64,000 bases of DNA from Paramarasmius palmivorus. Lineage: Eukaryota > Basidiomycota > Agaricomycetes > Agaricales > Marasmiaceae. The DNA lies in the NCBI GenBank assembly GCA_037176845.1, contig JAYKXP010000061.1, positions 248,001 through 312,000 of the forward strand, given 5' to 3'. A program made the position numbers and the translations under genes. The notes under the pieces are model-generated. The model did not search any database. It saw only the letters and a program-made list of their open reading frames with translations, and was not told the DNA's origin. Shown here piece after piece: positions 10,701 through 22,554 of the stretch (positions are counted from its first letter, which is position 1; every line of letters begins with the position of its first letter).

Positions 10701-13700
10701 GTTACAGAAAGTTCGGGATTGGCTTCAGGTTGGTTACTCGGTCCTTCGCGTTGTTCGTCTACTGACATCTCTCCAGAAAAAATCTTCTTCTGACACAGCT
10801 TTACTCGAGATCCTATACGATGCTGTCAATATGATCCAACGATTCCATACTCCTATCAGCGAGAATGCTGCCCATATCTACATCTCCGTTCTCCCTTTCG
10901 TACCTTCTGAAACCCAACTTGGACGAGCTTATTCACAACGGTACGACGACATTCCTCGAGTTGTAATCGGAAAGAGTAGGAATTGGAACGCATTCCGACA
11001 CAGTTTTAGCTTCCCAGGCACCCACTTACCAGTGTCACCCGATGGCTCGCTGTTCTTCACCTCCTCTCGGGATTGCACCATCCAGATTCGTAGCTTCCTC
11101 ACTGGAGAAGTCAAAGCTACCATTGTGGCGCGTTCACATCGAAACATATCGTATGCTTGTTTCATCAATAATGGAACACATATTGTCACTGCGGGATCTG
11201 ATGGCATGGTCAGGGTTTGGGATGCCACTACTGGTACAGCGACTGGCAGCCCATGTGGTCCATTTGAGATGGGATACGGCTGGTCTGTGAAGCCTGCTCA
11301 TATCCTCGTTTCGCTGGCCGCGTCGAGAGTTGTTGCCGTCTTCAATTTTGATGTGCTTCAGATATGGGATCTTGAGTCTGGGGAGACCGTAGCTACGTAT
11401 TACAACAGGAGAAGGGGGGACACTTCACCTTGCCTCTTACCTGACGGCATGACTCTCTTCGTCGCGTGGAAGGAGTCAGTATACGTGATTGACATTGTCA
11501 CTGGGAGTCTCAAGCACGAGTACAATCTTGGTGATCCAGAGGATAGGGAACTAGACGTTCAATTTTCCCCTGACGGGACGACACTGTCTCGTTTTCGACG
11601 CGGTGAAACCCATCTGATATGCGATATCCAGACAGGCAAGGCCCTTTCAGATTTGGGTCCATCCAGGAGGCGCAGGTTCTCCCCAGATGGGCGATACGTT
11701 GCATGTATCGGGGAAGATAGCCTTACATTGCGGGAGATCAAAGCTGGGGAGATACTCACTGTTCTTACGCTCCACGAAGGCGACTCGTATGGGAATATAA
11801 TTTGGTCACGCTATGGCCAGCTCGCGTGTACGACACCACAGACACTCCATGTAATTGAAGCACGCACAGGGGAACACACCAAAATATCCTTACCACACTC
11901 TGAGGTCAGAGCTCTGTCAAGGATCCAAGGAAGTGGCTCGGTCGTGATACTCTTCAATGACCGGTCGATCTGGGTTCATGACGGAGACACAAAGTTACGT
12001 ATGCTCGGGTTCATCACTGCAGACGACAAACCATATGAAATCGCGCTTTCCTCGAATTTACAGCTACTGCTGACCTCCAACTACTCCAGGCTAATGCTCT
12101 GGGATGTGGAGCTCTTGCAACAGCACTCAAGTGGAGAATGGTCGAGCAGCTACTCTTATCCTCCATATCGCCCATACATCGCAATTGAACCCAACACCCA
12201 GGACGTCGTCGCGATCGGCTATGAAGATGGTGCTATCAGGGTCTGGAATAGCACTCTGAATGCTAGCGACACCGCACCAACACGATTGAAAGCACACAAT
12301 AAACAAATAAACTGCCTAGTGTTCTCCCGTCAGGGTGATCTGCTAGCGTCAGGGTCTTCTGACTTCAGTGCTCGCGTTTGGAGCTCGAAGCGATTCGAGT
12401 TTGCCTGCCCAGTAGCGCTGGACCACAAGAGACCAGTCATTACCATGGATTTCTTTCCGGATGGCGAGAAGATAGTCACCGCCTCGGATGACACGCTTAT
12501 TAGGATCTGGTGCGTCGAGTCGGGAGAACAGCTACACAATTTACCCTTTGTATCAACGAGGTTGATTCCTCATGTTATAACCGTCTTCCCAGATGGGAAC
12601 AGCATTATCGGGGGAAGTGGGGCAAGTTCAACTCTCTTGCTTGATGGCTCTTCCCCGAAGGCTTCATTGCAGGCCTACAATGCCTCAAGGTGGAGACAGA
12701 GGCCCTACTTCTGGGCACACTGGACCTCGAACAGCGATATCAGAACTATCAGCAATACAGGCATGAGCCAGTCATGGGATGCCAATACCGCCACACCAAC
12801 CAGTCGATTGGAGACGCTGCCAATACCGCACAGGCACGTCTTACACGTGTCGTTTTCTCTCAACGGGAGGTACATTCTCTGTGGATACGAGGCACACTAC
12901 GTCACAATCGAGGACCACGATACCCGCAGTTCATGGTCTATTGGCGATGCCAAAGTCGGACACGATGCTGATGTGGACGTGATGCAATTCAGCGCCGATG
13001 GAAAGCTTCTTGCCATTGCCTACAACAATGGTGTAATCGCCATATGGGATGTTGTCGCAGACTCACTTGTCACGGAATTACAAGCAGCGTTCTTAGGATC
13101 AACCAAGCTTGCCTTCAATGAGGACAGCTCGAAATTAGTAGTCCTTGGTGGCGATCACAGGATATGCGTCTCCGAAACGTCAACCGGATCCATCATATGG
13201 TCAACTCTAGACGAAGATTGTGAATCTGTAATGTTTTCGCGGGATGGCAAATTTATCGTATGTGAAGGGAGATATTCAAAGTGGCAAGTCTTCAGTGCCG
13301 ACACTGGAGTGATGATTGGTATCACATCTCAGGACCAGCCTAGCTTACGCTGGTACTGGTGGAAAACCAAGGAGGACGAAAGCAAGGAGCCAGTGCTGCT
13401 CGCCGACCCAGATAAAGGCCTTCCTGAGCCTATTCCATTATATAAGGCAGCGGAATATGATCAAAGCGACCGCCAATGCCATTTTGAACGTAGTCCCGAT
13501 CATGGTCGCACCCTCACAGCTACTGCCGTCACCAAACTTTCCTTTTGTATCCTCGACGCGACGAGCATGAAAATTTTGTCCACTCTTGCTTATGACGGCA
13601 ACAAGATTAACGTCGACTATTCGGCATTTTCTGTTGATTGCAGAATCGTTGGTTTAGTTTGCAGACACTCGATTCTTACGTGGAATGTCTTGACCGGTGC

Positions 13701-14679
13701 AAAGCTCAGTGAGGCGATTGTCCCCGGTCAATCATCTGGCATCACCTTCAACATCTACCATCCACATGATTATGACACCTTACATCCGCCAGTCACCGTT
13801 AGATCCTTTGGCTTTGCTGGCTCAGGGGAAGATCATCGGATCGCTGCAATTGTACAAGAGAGACCGAGAGGACGAGGCGAGGATCAGATATCACTTTGTG
13901 TGTGGGACGCTGGAGGGAATTTGATAGGTGCAAATGCCATGGAGAATATCCGCTTGTGGGATCCCGTCTTTTTCCCAGATGCAAACCAGCTTTTGATGCA
14001 TCCTGGTTCTCGGCACAGAGAGGTTGAAGTTTGGGATGTTTCTCAGCGGGTACCCACAAAGAAGCTTCAGTTCGCCGATCAATACCACCAACACTTCACG
14101 CCATCGAATGTTTCATTCTCGTCTGACCAGACCCGTTTCGCTCACTTGGATCGGAACGACAATATCGTTGTTTATGATCTCGAGTCAGGATCGGTTCTTT
14201 GTCAGAATCTATGGTGCTACTACAGCTCCTCTATCAAATCCTTATTCTTGTCGCCTACTCTTACCAAGGTCCTAGCTGTCTCTTGTGATCACACAATCAC
14301 AGTCTGGGACTTGGAGAGAGCCCCGTCGAAAAACAATCCCGTCTCCAATTTCCCGGATGAGTTGCAAGCTGCCCACCGACTTGATCGTTATGGGTATGCA
14401 GAATGGTTCAAGGGTCCTACCGGGCATAAACTATTGTGGATACCAGGTCGTGAACGCGCCATACGTTTGGCTGCACCCAGTAGAAGACTTGTCTTTGCGC
14501 CAAGCACGACTGATGGTGACGGTCCTATGGTTGTCGACATATCGAACTACATTCAGCACAACAGTGTTGGTCCGCACTGGAGAAAAGGCGGTGTCGCGTT
14601 CGGGCCAGTCGAGTATTATGAGTCGTTCCCTTCTCATGGCTTGGTCGCAAGGAAACTCGCAGATTTGTATTATGGGTGA
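7714..14679 (+). CDS. C2-NACHT-WD40 STAND NTPase (fungal NLR-like protein)
   Basis: Eight small exons (7714-7730, 7781-7809, 7859-7997, 8062-8204, 8257-8546, 8599-8649, 8702-8894, 8950-9123) lead into one 5.5-kb exon, 9176-14679; phases agree throughout and give 2179 residues. Residues ~1-130 resemble a C2 beta-sandwich. Next comes an acidic linker and a helical region with HPFAKLAWTVF and AQLERDKQVEELW, common before NACHT domains in basidiomycetes. The NACHT P-loop GVAGAGKST is at 399-407 and Walker B VVIVIDAVDES at ~496-506. From ~residue 640 a long series of degenerate WD40 repeats (IRVWNS, ARVWSSK, IRIWCVESG, ITVWDLE) runs almost to the C-terminus. In fungi such proteins sense non-self and can trigger regulated cell death; the ligand and effector here are unknown. 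The WD repeats are diverged from each other, so this is not a recently homogenised het-type array. Confidence 0.85.
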
Positions 14680-14792
14680 GTGACCATAGAGATTATGTCC
14701 AGTCATGTAGCTCATCAATTTTACAGCAAGCGTTAGTTAGCATTTGTAAGGGGTGCCACGAGTGGAAGTAACAATTTTGAAGACCTATATGT

Positions 14793-15463
14793 CTAGATAT
14801 CTTGATTACAGGCAACAATTTTTTGGTCATAGATAACATCGTCTGTAGGCTGGATACTGCCAACGCCGTAGTGATACCAAATATAATGATAGTTGCCGGG
14901 CTCTCCTGATGGATCGGGATAGTTAAGCACTATTCTGCCGGTGTACGTCTTGTGAAGGACTTTGGCAACGAGTACGGCCTGCGCGTATAAGCGTTAGAAT
15001 GAGAACAGAAAGAATAAAAAGTAGAACTCGCCTTCGTTCCGGGCCTGATAGTAATGTCAATATTCTGCCTGAAAGTTCTTGACTCGGTGTTGCTCCAAGT
15101 GTCCGAGTTCTGGAAAGAAACGCCCACAGGCAATTCCTCGCCTCCGCTGGCAGAGAATCCTTCGCTAACACTGTATTTCCATGTCTGGGACACGGAGATA
15201 TCGCCACCAATGGTGGTCTTCAGGTCGGTTGTACCGCCTTTGCAATTATCCACAGGGTTCCCGACGATATGAGCGACACGCATGTCTGGGCCTCGCTTCT
15301 GCACCTCAAAGGTGCACCTATCGGCATCGCCGGGGCTATAACCCGGACAGTGCTTAAGGTTGGTGGGATCGGGACGGTCGACGTTCTTGCGCTTCTCGAT
15401 GTGAGCATCAGGTGTGGCGACAGCGGCGACGATAAGGAAAAGGATGAAGAGAGGGGAGCGCAT
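14793..15463 (-). CDS. small secreted protein, paralog of the gene at 16609 (unknown function)
   Basis: Two exons, 15463-15032 and 14978-14793 (205 residues). The intron is of the GC-AG class: the donor is AAG|GCGAGT, and only this cut keeps the frame and the match to the paralog. A signal peptide of ~16 residues is followed by EKR|K, a possible Kex2-like site, then a motif shared with the paralog: KNVDRPDPTNL, a CPG and GDADRC. The rest is Ser/Thr-rich with alternating polar and hydrophobic residues (beta-sheet-like), ending in HYIWY and PTDDV. That pattern recalls secreted beta-rich pore-forming folds of the aerolysin type, but I cannot show the homology and no activity should be assumed. 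It is transcribed away from its paralog across a 1.1-kb promoter. Confidence 0.75.
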
Positions 15464-15964
15464 GGCAGTGACTCTGCCAGTGAGATGTGTAGAGAATAGA
15501 GAGGTTGGCAAGCCAATTGTAAGACTTTGCTGGGGAACGAGCACCACGTATTTGACGTCCATATATACGTATCATTTCCCCTACAAACGTGGGCGAATTG
15601 TGAGTTGGAATTCGGTTGGAATAGATGAGAAGGAAAATGATATTCACCATGTTGAAGCGGATCAGGCAAATGTTCGCTACGATAGATACTGTAGTACTGA
15701 GCAGCCAGCCTCATCAAGGCACTCCGGTGCTCCACTAACGTTGGAATTCCAGGAGGTAGAACAGACTAGTTTCGCCAGATGTATCATTAATTACTTTGAG
15801 TATCCGTCCGAATTTGCAGGTGCTCTGCTACATAGTGCCAGGATAACAATCGACAGCAGAAAATTGGCCGGGTATGATTTTGCTAAAAGCTCCGGGGTGC
15901 AAAGGCTATAGAATTGGTGAAGCGAAACAGCCCTCAATGGGAAAGAAATTGGGAAGGATGAGAG

Positions 15965-16519
15965 TTGAACGTTGAACGTTGAAGGTGAGAGCGGTAATAT
16001 TAATAAGCGCCGTTGCACTCGTTTTGCATCGCAACCACTATGTATGGCACCACGTTCGGAAAAGCTTTTCGCATCACAAAATCTCCACGAATCGTTTCAT
16101 TGAACTCGTTTTTGAATCTTTGCATTGGGAATTGGGTCTCCACCGGAGGTTAGAGGCTAATCTTTGTGAAAGACGGCGCTGAGCTTCGGGCGAGCGCACG
16201 TTCTTATGGCAAAGCTACAGTCCTCGGGCTGCGTTTGTGTCAGGAAGACTCAGGGCAAGCACATTAGGTGGGTGAGTACCCAATTCCTCACTGTCTACGG
16301 CAGGAGAATGACAACAATTTCAGTGACATCTAGCTAACCTCCAGGGCCGATAAGGATAGCCACATTTAAGGTATAAGGGCCAGGCCCCTCTGGTTTGACT
16401 CGAAGCTCGTTGGAATTTTCCGCTCTGCTCCACTTGAACGTTGAACGTTCGCATAGTCCCGATCAGTTAGACGCCAGGCCCTACAAGGGAGCACTCGGGA
16501 AGAGTCTTCAAACGTTCAA
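15965..16519. promoter_or_regulatory. five copies of TTGAACGTT in a shared divergent promoter
   Basis: The 1145-bp region between the two divergent secreted paralogs (15464-16608) has no gene but repeats TTGAACGTT. Two copies overlap at 15965-15980, two overlap at 16434-16449 at the same 7-base period, and one lies in reverse orientation at 16511-16519. The core AACGTT is a palindrome. Such paired copies on both sides of a divergent promoter suggest binding sites for a shared regulator. A TATA-like AGGATAAAAG sits at 16541-16550, about 60 bases before the right-hand start. Confidence 0.55.
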
Positions 16520-16608
16520 GGTGGCCTACCATCAAAGTCTAGGATAAAAGCACGACCTGGCTTCTTTCATTCAATCACGCACCAAAACCTTCTCGCATCT
16601 ACATCATC

Positions 16609-17295
16609 ATGCACTTCGCCGCTTTCATCGCACTTGCCCTCGGGATTGCCACTGTATCAGCTGCACCATCGGCTCACCAGCTCGAAGCACGAAAAAACGT
16701 AGACAGACCTGACCCTACCAATCTTGACTATTGTCCTGGTCGTCCCATTGGCGATGCAGATAGGTGTACTTTTGAGAAACAGGTCTGCTTCCCCTTCCTA
16801 TCCTTGGGAGACTTCATTGACCGTATGTTGGCTCTATAGGCAAACCTCCCTGACCGCCGTCGTTGGTTCATTCTCGGGGTCCCTGTGGCTAACTGCGATA
16901 AGCCAAATGCACCTGCCATTCAAACTACCGTCGGTGGAGAGAGGACTGTGTCTCAAAGCTGGGGTCACAGCAACAAAGCGGAGATCGACCTCGCTGGTAT
17001 CAAGATTGGTGGCGAAGGGGGATGGGAGGAGTCTCAGTCGAGGACAGAGCGTCAACTCATCACCGTCACGATTCCTGCTGGTAAACAGCGTGCTGTTGTC
17101 GCTGGTGTTTTGTACCACGAACAATCCGGCAGGATTCGCTTAAATTACCCAGATCCCACTGGGGAATCTGGCAAGAACGACTACCACTATATTTGGTACA
17201 ACAACGGTATCATTTCTTCACAGCCGACGGACGACGTAGAATACGATTCGGTCGAGATTAGCTGCGGAGAGAAATTTGACTTGAGTAGACTGTAA
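16609..17295 (+). CDS. small secreted protein, paralog of the gene at 14793 (unknown function)
   Basis: Two exons, 16609-16782 and 16840-17295 (209 residues). It has a signal peptide (MHFAAFIALALGIATVSA), then EARK followed by the family motif NVDRPDPTNL, CPG and GDADRCTFE. The C-terminal ~130 residues align with the divergent paralog: VGGERTVSQSW, RIRLNYPDPTG, YHYIWYNNG and PTDDVEYDS. Its intron follows FEKQ, where the other copy has none; the other copy's GC-AG intron has no counterpart here. Function is unknown. A secreted beta-rich protein that acts on other cells is possible but is inference only. Confidence 0.8.
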
Positions 17296-17357
17296 AATAG
17301 ATAATGACTCTTGCTTCCTATAGTATAAGGCTGATATACATACTTGTGCGGTGACTA

Positions 17358-19132
17358 TTATTTAGTCTTTGCCGTTCCCATCCTAAATGTCCTGATCAAT
17401 TCCCTAGAGCCTCTCCACCATAGCCCGACGCAAAACAGTGCGAGGAAACCTCCCAGTCCGATGTGCATCAACACCGCGCCGCTCAACACGCCCACTTTGC
17501 CCTTTTCCCTCAAGATGTCCAACGGTTGAAGCTTTGCCTCACTGAGCATAACGACATCCGCCGACAGTAACACGGCAGCAGCCATGCTTATTGGCGGAAA
17601 CATGTTTTTCCATGAAGCATTCGGGAAGTAAGACCGAGCAAAGAGTAACACGTAGGCAATACGAGCAGACAAGTTGATGATGTTGGCGTAAACCAGCGAA
17701 ACGTCGCCAAAGCCCCGTCTATAGAGTCCCACTGCGGAAGAAATGTAAATGACGGAGAAGAGAATCATCCATCTGCGAAACGTAGTATTAGTACTCTTTT
17801 AATCGACGCTGAGATTCCTTTACTCACCGACTCTGTCTATTGAGCTGAGCTTTATCTGCGGCACTCGAAAGAAACGCCTCCAGACCCCCGTTGATTGCAA
17901 GTACTGGTATATACCATACCCACGCAGACAGAATGCGCGGTGCACTCGTTTCCAGATATGCAGGGGGTAAGAATATCTGGAGTGCTAGAGAGATGTATTG
18001 CGAGCCAAAAGCTAGGACGAGCAGACTACACGCAAGTTGGACGTTGAGAAGGGCAATGAGAGTTCGCGATGCTTCTTGTTTCTTGGAAGGAAGGGCTCTG
18101 GAGAAGTATAGACGAAGAGTTTCCTCAATGGGTTGGAAGATGATTCGTGCGATTAATGAGCCTATGGAGAGGTCAGGCTGCATTCAGATGTACTAGTTGA
18201 AGACATACCATAGTTGACAGCAACTGCGTAACCTCCTTGATCCTGCAATGGGCTAAACCACGATAGAATGAATTTATCTCCCTCCGTCAAGAAATGCTTC
18301 ACTACGGATTGAGATGTCATAGTCAACGATAGTGCCAGGATGTCCTTGTCGAAAGACCTGTCGTGTTTCTTAGACTTGGTAGGGATCTTTTCGACAGAGA
18401 TTTCCGTACCTAGATATCGCTGGCATGCCTCCATAGCTCCACATGTAAATGAGAAATACGGTAGTTCCATAGGCAAGCTGGCCAAATGCGAATCCTAGCA
18501 ACGCCAGATCTCCACCTCCGTCGTAGAAAAGGACAAGAAAGGTCACGATGGTTTTGAACGTAATCCCTGTTCCTTCTGCGCGCACTCGAATATGCGTTTT
18601 CAGCTCTTTCATTGCCCTGAACGACATCAGAATCAAAGGAACTGCGAAAACGACACGACACGTACATATTATGCATCGGTTCAGCTAAAAGCTCCATGAT
18701 CGCTGCTAAAGCATACAAAGCGATTGCCTGAGTGAAATGGGGTTGAGAACGAGTTTCCTGGGTGGCATATGTCGCGTACAGCGCTGCGGTGCATATTGCG
18801 AGTGGGATACCGATGAGTATAGGAACGTAGCCAACTCCTTCTCCCCGGTCATCTTTCTCTTTCTCCTCTTTTGTTTTGGCCCCATCCTTTCCTTCAGTCG
18901 AACCAACACGCAACAGTGCTCCTCTAACACCTTCTCTACTTAGGAACAAAATTGTTCCCAGCATGAGACTTTCGAGTTGAATTGCTGCGACTCCATATAT
19001 CTTGGGTGACGCGAGGCGAAACAAAGCTTGGTTGAGTGCAAATGTGAGTATTCGAGAGGTAAGCTGGAGACCGATTAGAGACGTGAGTGAGGCAAGAAAA
19101 GGGGAGGTGGTGGTCCTGGAGGAGCCGGACAT
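17358..19132 (-). CDS. RFT1: RFT1, ER membrane protein for lipid-linked oligosaccharide translocation
   Basis: Five exons: 19132-18666, 18616-18410, 18357-18209, 18161-17828, 17772-17358; phases agree and give 523 residues, close to the family's usual ~550. Diagnostic blocks are LASPKIYGVAAIQLE with FLSREGVRGALLR near the N-terminus, then KHFLTEGDKFILS with DQGGYAVAVNYGSLIARI, IFQPIEETLRLYFSR and a multi-pass hydrophobic profile throughout. RFT1 acts in the ER membrane in N-glycosylation and is needed for Man5GlcNAc2-PP-dolichol to reach the lumen; whether it is the flippase itself is debated. The start MSGSS was chosen because it directly precedes the first membrane segment. It converges with the secreted gene on its left, only 62 bp away. 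Confidence 0.92.
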
Positions 19133-19323
19133 TGTTAGGCGCCTGTTAGTAGTACGGAGTAACAGTAATTCTTCGTGTCCATATACTTGTATACACTTCG
19201 CCATAGTAACTTCACAGGTGAAGGAACTTGTTTTTGAAGAGGTTATATATTCGTCAAGGCAATACAGCATAATTAGCTAGCTGAGAATACCCTTCACAGA
19301 CTCCCTAAGTTTCAGGGGAACAA

Positions 19324-20627
19324 TCAACCATCTTCACCAAATGGACCCAATTCCCATGCCTCTGACTGAGGCGCCTCCAGGCTGGTCTTGACCCCAAGTT
19401 CACCAATTCTCCAGTGCCAAATAACGCGACTACGATCCAACGACACAGCAGTGATTCCTCGTGAAAAGGTGGACGTCATCATCTGAAATCTCCATCGATT
19501 CCTAACATGCGCATTATCCTTTCGCAAGAATGCAAGGAGGTAGGCGCGCCAGTCATACTGTTGAAAGAGGTCGAACTTTATGGGTGACAGTTCTCGAGGC
19601 CATTCGTCCCAATCTGCTGGCATGCACGGCAGCATCCACCCAAAGTTATGTGCTGCTCGAAGGAACAAGCCTTGTCGCTTTTGAACGATCGCATGGTAGA
19701 ACCAACGATCGACCTGAGCGAGGGAGAGCAATGCACGTGCGGCGAGAATTGCTGATGGGGAGTCAAAATTATGACGGTCTTCCACAAGCTCTGCGGCAAT
19801 CGTTTCGGTCGAAACGAACACAATGGAGTCAAGGATGGCGTCAAAGAGCTCGGGTATGTCGAATAATCTCACTGAGCTTTGACAGGACAGCGAAGCACTA
19901 CTGGGTGGAAGTGGGTCTGGAGCAGGAAGAAGATTCGGCCGAGCTAGAATCCAAGAAGTTTGGTCCATGCTCTCTGAATCGTAAAACCAGGTTCCACGTT
20001 CCCATTTCCTCACCGCGTACCCAAAATACTGCTCGTTCCGCCCATCCATGTCATGATACTGAAAATATGGCAGTAGTTGTTCACCAGGACAATGGCAGTT
20101 GAGAAAATATAAGGAGTCAGGTGCGTAGAGAAAGTCCCAAAACTCGCGGGGCGTGATTGAAAGACGTCTGCAAAGAAAAGAGAGACATATCCGGTGAATG
20201 CGCAGGAAATTTTCATCTCGAATATTCCAGTCTTCTGTCCCGTCGATCTCAATCCCTCCGTAAGAGTCGCAGATTCTAAAATAGGCGCAAGAGTTAGCCA
20301 CGAAAAAGTGACAGATCCGGTTCAACGCACGCAGGAGGAGAAACCCAATCCTCGCCCCATATTGGTGCTACAACGACCCAGTCCTCCCATATCTGGCCGT
20401 CTTTGGGTGTGATTGTCAGAACCTCGTTCAGCGATTTCGTGGGCACTGGTGAAAATTGGCTGTCGTCTTTTGGGGGCCAGGACTCGGGCTTATTGCCCAC
20501 CAAAAAACATTCCCAGGCGTAGTGTGCATCCTCTAGCGGCCCTGCACTGTCTCTTAAGATAAGAACCATAAGATGACAGGGAAACCCATACGCACCAGAA
20601 ACAACAGTAAGAGTCCCAACAGCCCAT
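19324..20627 (-). CDS. F-box-like protein with MGC N-terminus, copy 1
   Basis: Three exons: 20627-20596, 20546-20331, 20275-19324 (399 residues). The N-terminus MGCWDSYCCFC fits MGxxxS for N-myristoylation with nearby Cys for palmitoylation. An in-frame Met 18 codons upstream is an alternative start, but copy 3 has an upstream stop and supports MGC. The central part is a conserved module (GGIEIDG, RIHRICLSFLCRRLS, ARPNLLPAPDP). Then comes an F-box-like helix pair, DIPELFDAILDSIVFVS and LLSLAQVDRWFYHAI, and a C-terminal block (FGWMLP, YDWRAYLLAFLRKDN). F-box proteins usually recruit substrates to SCF ubiquitin ligases; here the motif is degenerate and no substrate domain is recognised. Tandem with copy 2; the duplication includes ~170 bp of promoter. 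Confidence 0.75.
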
Positions 20628-21231
20628 GCGAAGTGTAGAACAAAGTGTGCAGATTGAATTCCAACGAAGTCTCGTCATTTGATTGAATTTTTGCTTGGTT
20701 CACGGTGCGGTCACTGCATGATGAATCGGACCTCCTCAGGACCTCCTTCGGCTGTTGAGGGTTACCCGGTGATGTTGTCGGCCCAATCATGATGATAAAT
20801 GGCCTAAAGTACAACCGCAATGGGTGCAGACTGCAGTGAGTTGGGAACTCGGGTTTCCTGGGTGGCATTTGCTGTGCTAGGTGAGGGTTTCTCCTAGCAG
20901 AGTGGCCTGGGAAGCGAGGTGACATCTGGGCGAAATTCGCGCCCCTTCGCGTCGATTTTCCCTAGCAGACATCCGGCGCTCGACTATGTACTCGCTTGAT
21001 ACTCGTTTCTTAGTCTACATAGACAGAGGCGAATGTACATATCATATCGTAAACATTTTGTAAGTTACCAGGTCTCTAGGTTATATATGTACACTTTACA
21101 GGCAAAGAAAACTATCTTTGAGCAGGCCGTCAAAGCAGTTATATTTAATCTCTAGCGATAATATACATAGACCACAGGACCTTTAAATATTTTAGTATAC
21201 CTTGGTTTCAGCGGAACAAGGTATAAACGTG
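20628..21231. other. intergenic region between tandem F-box-like copies
   Basis: The first ~170 bases resemble 22555-22712 upstream of copy 2, so the duplicated unit includes the promoter. The remaining ~430 bases are AT-rich with no supportable gene. Confidence 0.6.
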
Positions 21232-22554
21232 CTATGAAGAGCCTTCCACCACCTCATCGGACGGTTCCACTTCCCATGTCTCTGCTCGAGGTGCCTCCAA
21301 GCTCGTTTTGACCCCAAGTCTACCAACATTCCAGCGCCAGATTACCGTGCTGTAATCTCGCGTGAATCTAGTGATTCCCCGAGAGAAGTTGGACGTCATC
21401 ATTTGAAATCTCCACCGATTCCTAACATGCGCATTGTCCTTCCGCAAGAATGCAAGGAGGTAGGCGCGCCAGTCGTACTGTTGTAAGAGGTCGAACTTTA
21501 TGGGTGACAGTTCTCGAGGCCATTCACACCAGTCTGCTGGCGTACAGGGTAGCATCCATCCAAAATTGTGGGCTGCTCGAAGAAACAAGCCTTGCCGTTC
21601 CTGAACAATTGCATGGTAGAACCAACGGTCGACCTGAACGAGGGAGAGCAATGCACGTGCGGCGAGAATTGCCGATGGGGAGTCAAAATTACGGCGGTCT
21701 TCCAGAAGCTCTGCGGCAATTGTTTCGGATGAAACGAAGACAATGGAGTCAAGGATGGCGTCAAAGAGCTCGGGTATGTCAAATGTTCTGACTGAGCATT
21801 GACAGGACAGCGAAACACTACTGGGTAGGAGCGGTTCTGGAGCAGGGAGTAGATTCGGCCGAGCTAGGATCCATGATGTTTGATCCATGCTCTCCGTATC
21901 GTTAACCCATCTTTGGCGTGCAGTGTCAATTTTTTTGACTGCGTAACCAAAAAATTGTTTGTTCCGCCCCTCCATGTCATGATAGTGAAAGTATGGCAGT
22001 AGCTGTTCGCCTGGACGATTGTAGTGGAGAAAGTATATGGATTCAGGGGCGTAAAGAGATTCCCAAAGTTCGCGCGGTGTAATCGAGAGACGCCTGCAAA
22101 GAAAAGAGAGACATATCCGGTGGATGCGCAGGAAATTTTCATCTCGAACATTCCAGTCTTCTGTCCCGTCGATCTCAATCGCTCCATAAGAGTCGCAATA
22201 TCTAAAAAGGCCCGAGAATTAGCCACGAATGAGTAACACAATGACTTCGACGCACGCAGGAGGGGAAACCCAATCCTTGCCCCATATTGGTGATACGACG
22301 ACCCAGTCCTCCCATATCTGACCATCTTTGGGTGTAATTGTCAAAATCTCATTCAGTGTCTTCGTGGGCATTGGTGAATATTGGCTATCGTCTTTTGGCG
22401 GCCAAGACTCAGGGTCATTACCGACCAAAAACGATTCCCAGCCGCGGTGCGCATCCTCTAGCGGCCCCGCACTGTCTCTTAGGATAAGGTCCATAAAATG
22501 TCAGAGGGAAACCCATACGCACCAGAAACAACAGTAAGAGTCCCAACAGCCCAT
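21232..22554 (-). CDS. F-box-like protein with MGC N-terminus, copy 2
   Basis: Three exons at the same positions as copy 1: 22554-22523, 22471-22256, 22201-21232 (405 residues). It is very similar to copy 1 over the whole length, with MGCWDSYCC at the start. The F-box-like segment reads DIPELFDAILDSIVFVS and LLSLVQVDRWFYHAI; the C-terminal half is almost unchanged, so this is a recent tandem duplication. It is head to head with the secreted HNH-like gene at 23180 across 625 bp. The same head-to-head pair occurs in reverse at 41097-44223. The function is unknown beyond a likely SCF-adaptor relationship. Confidence 0.75.
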
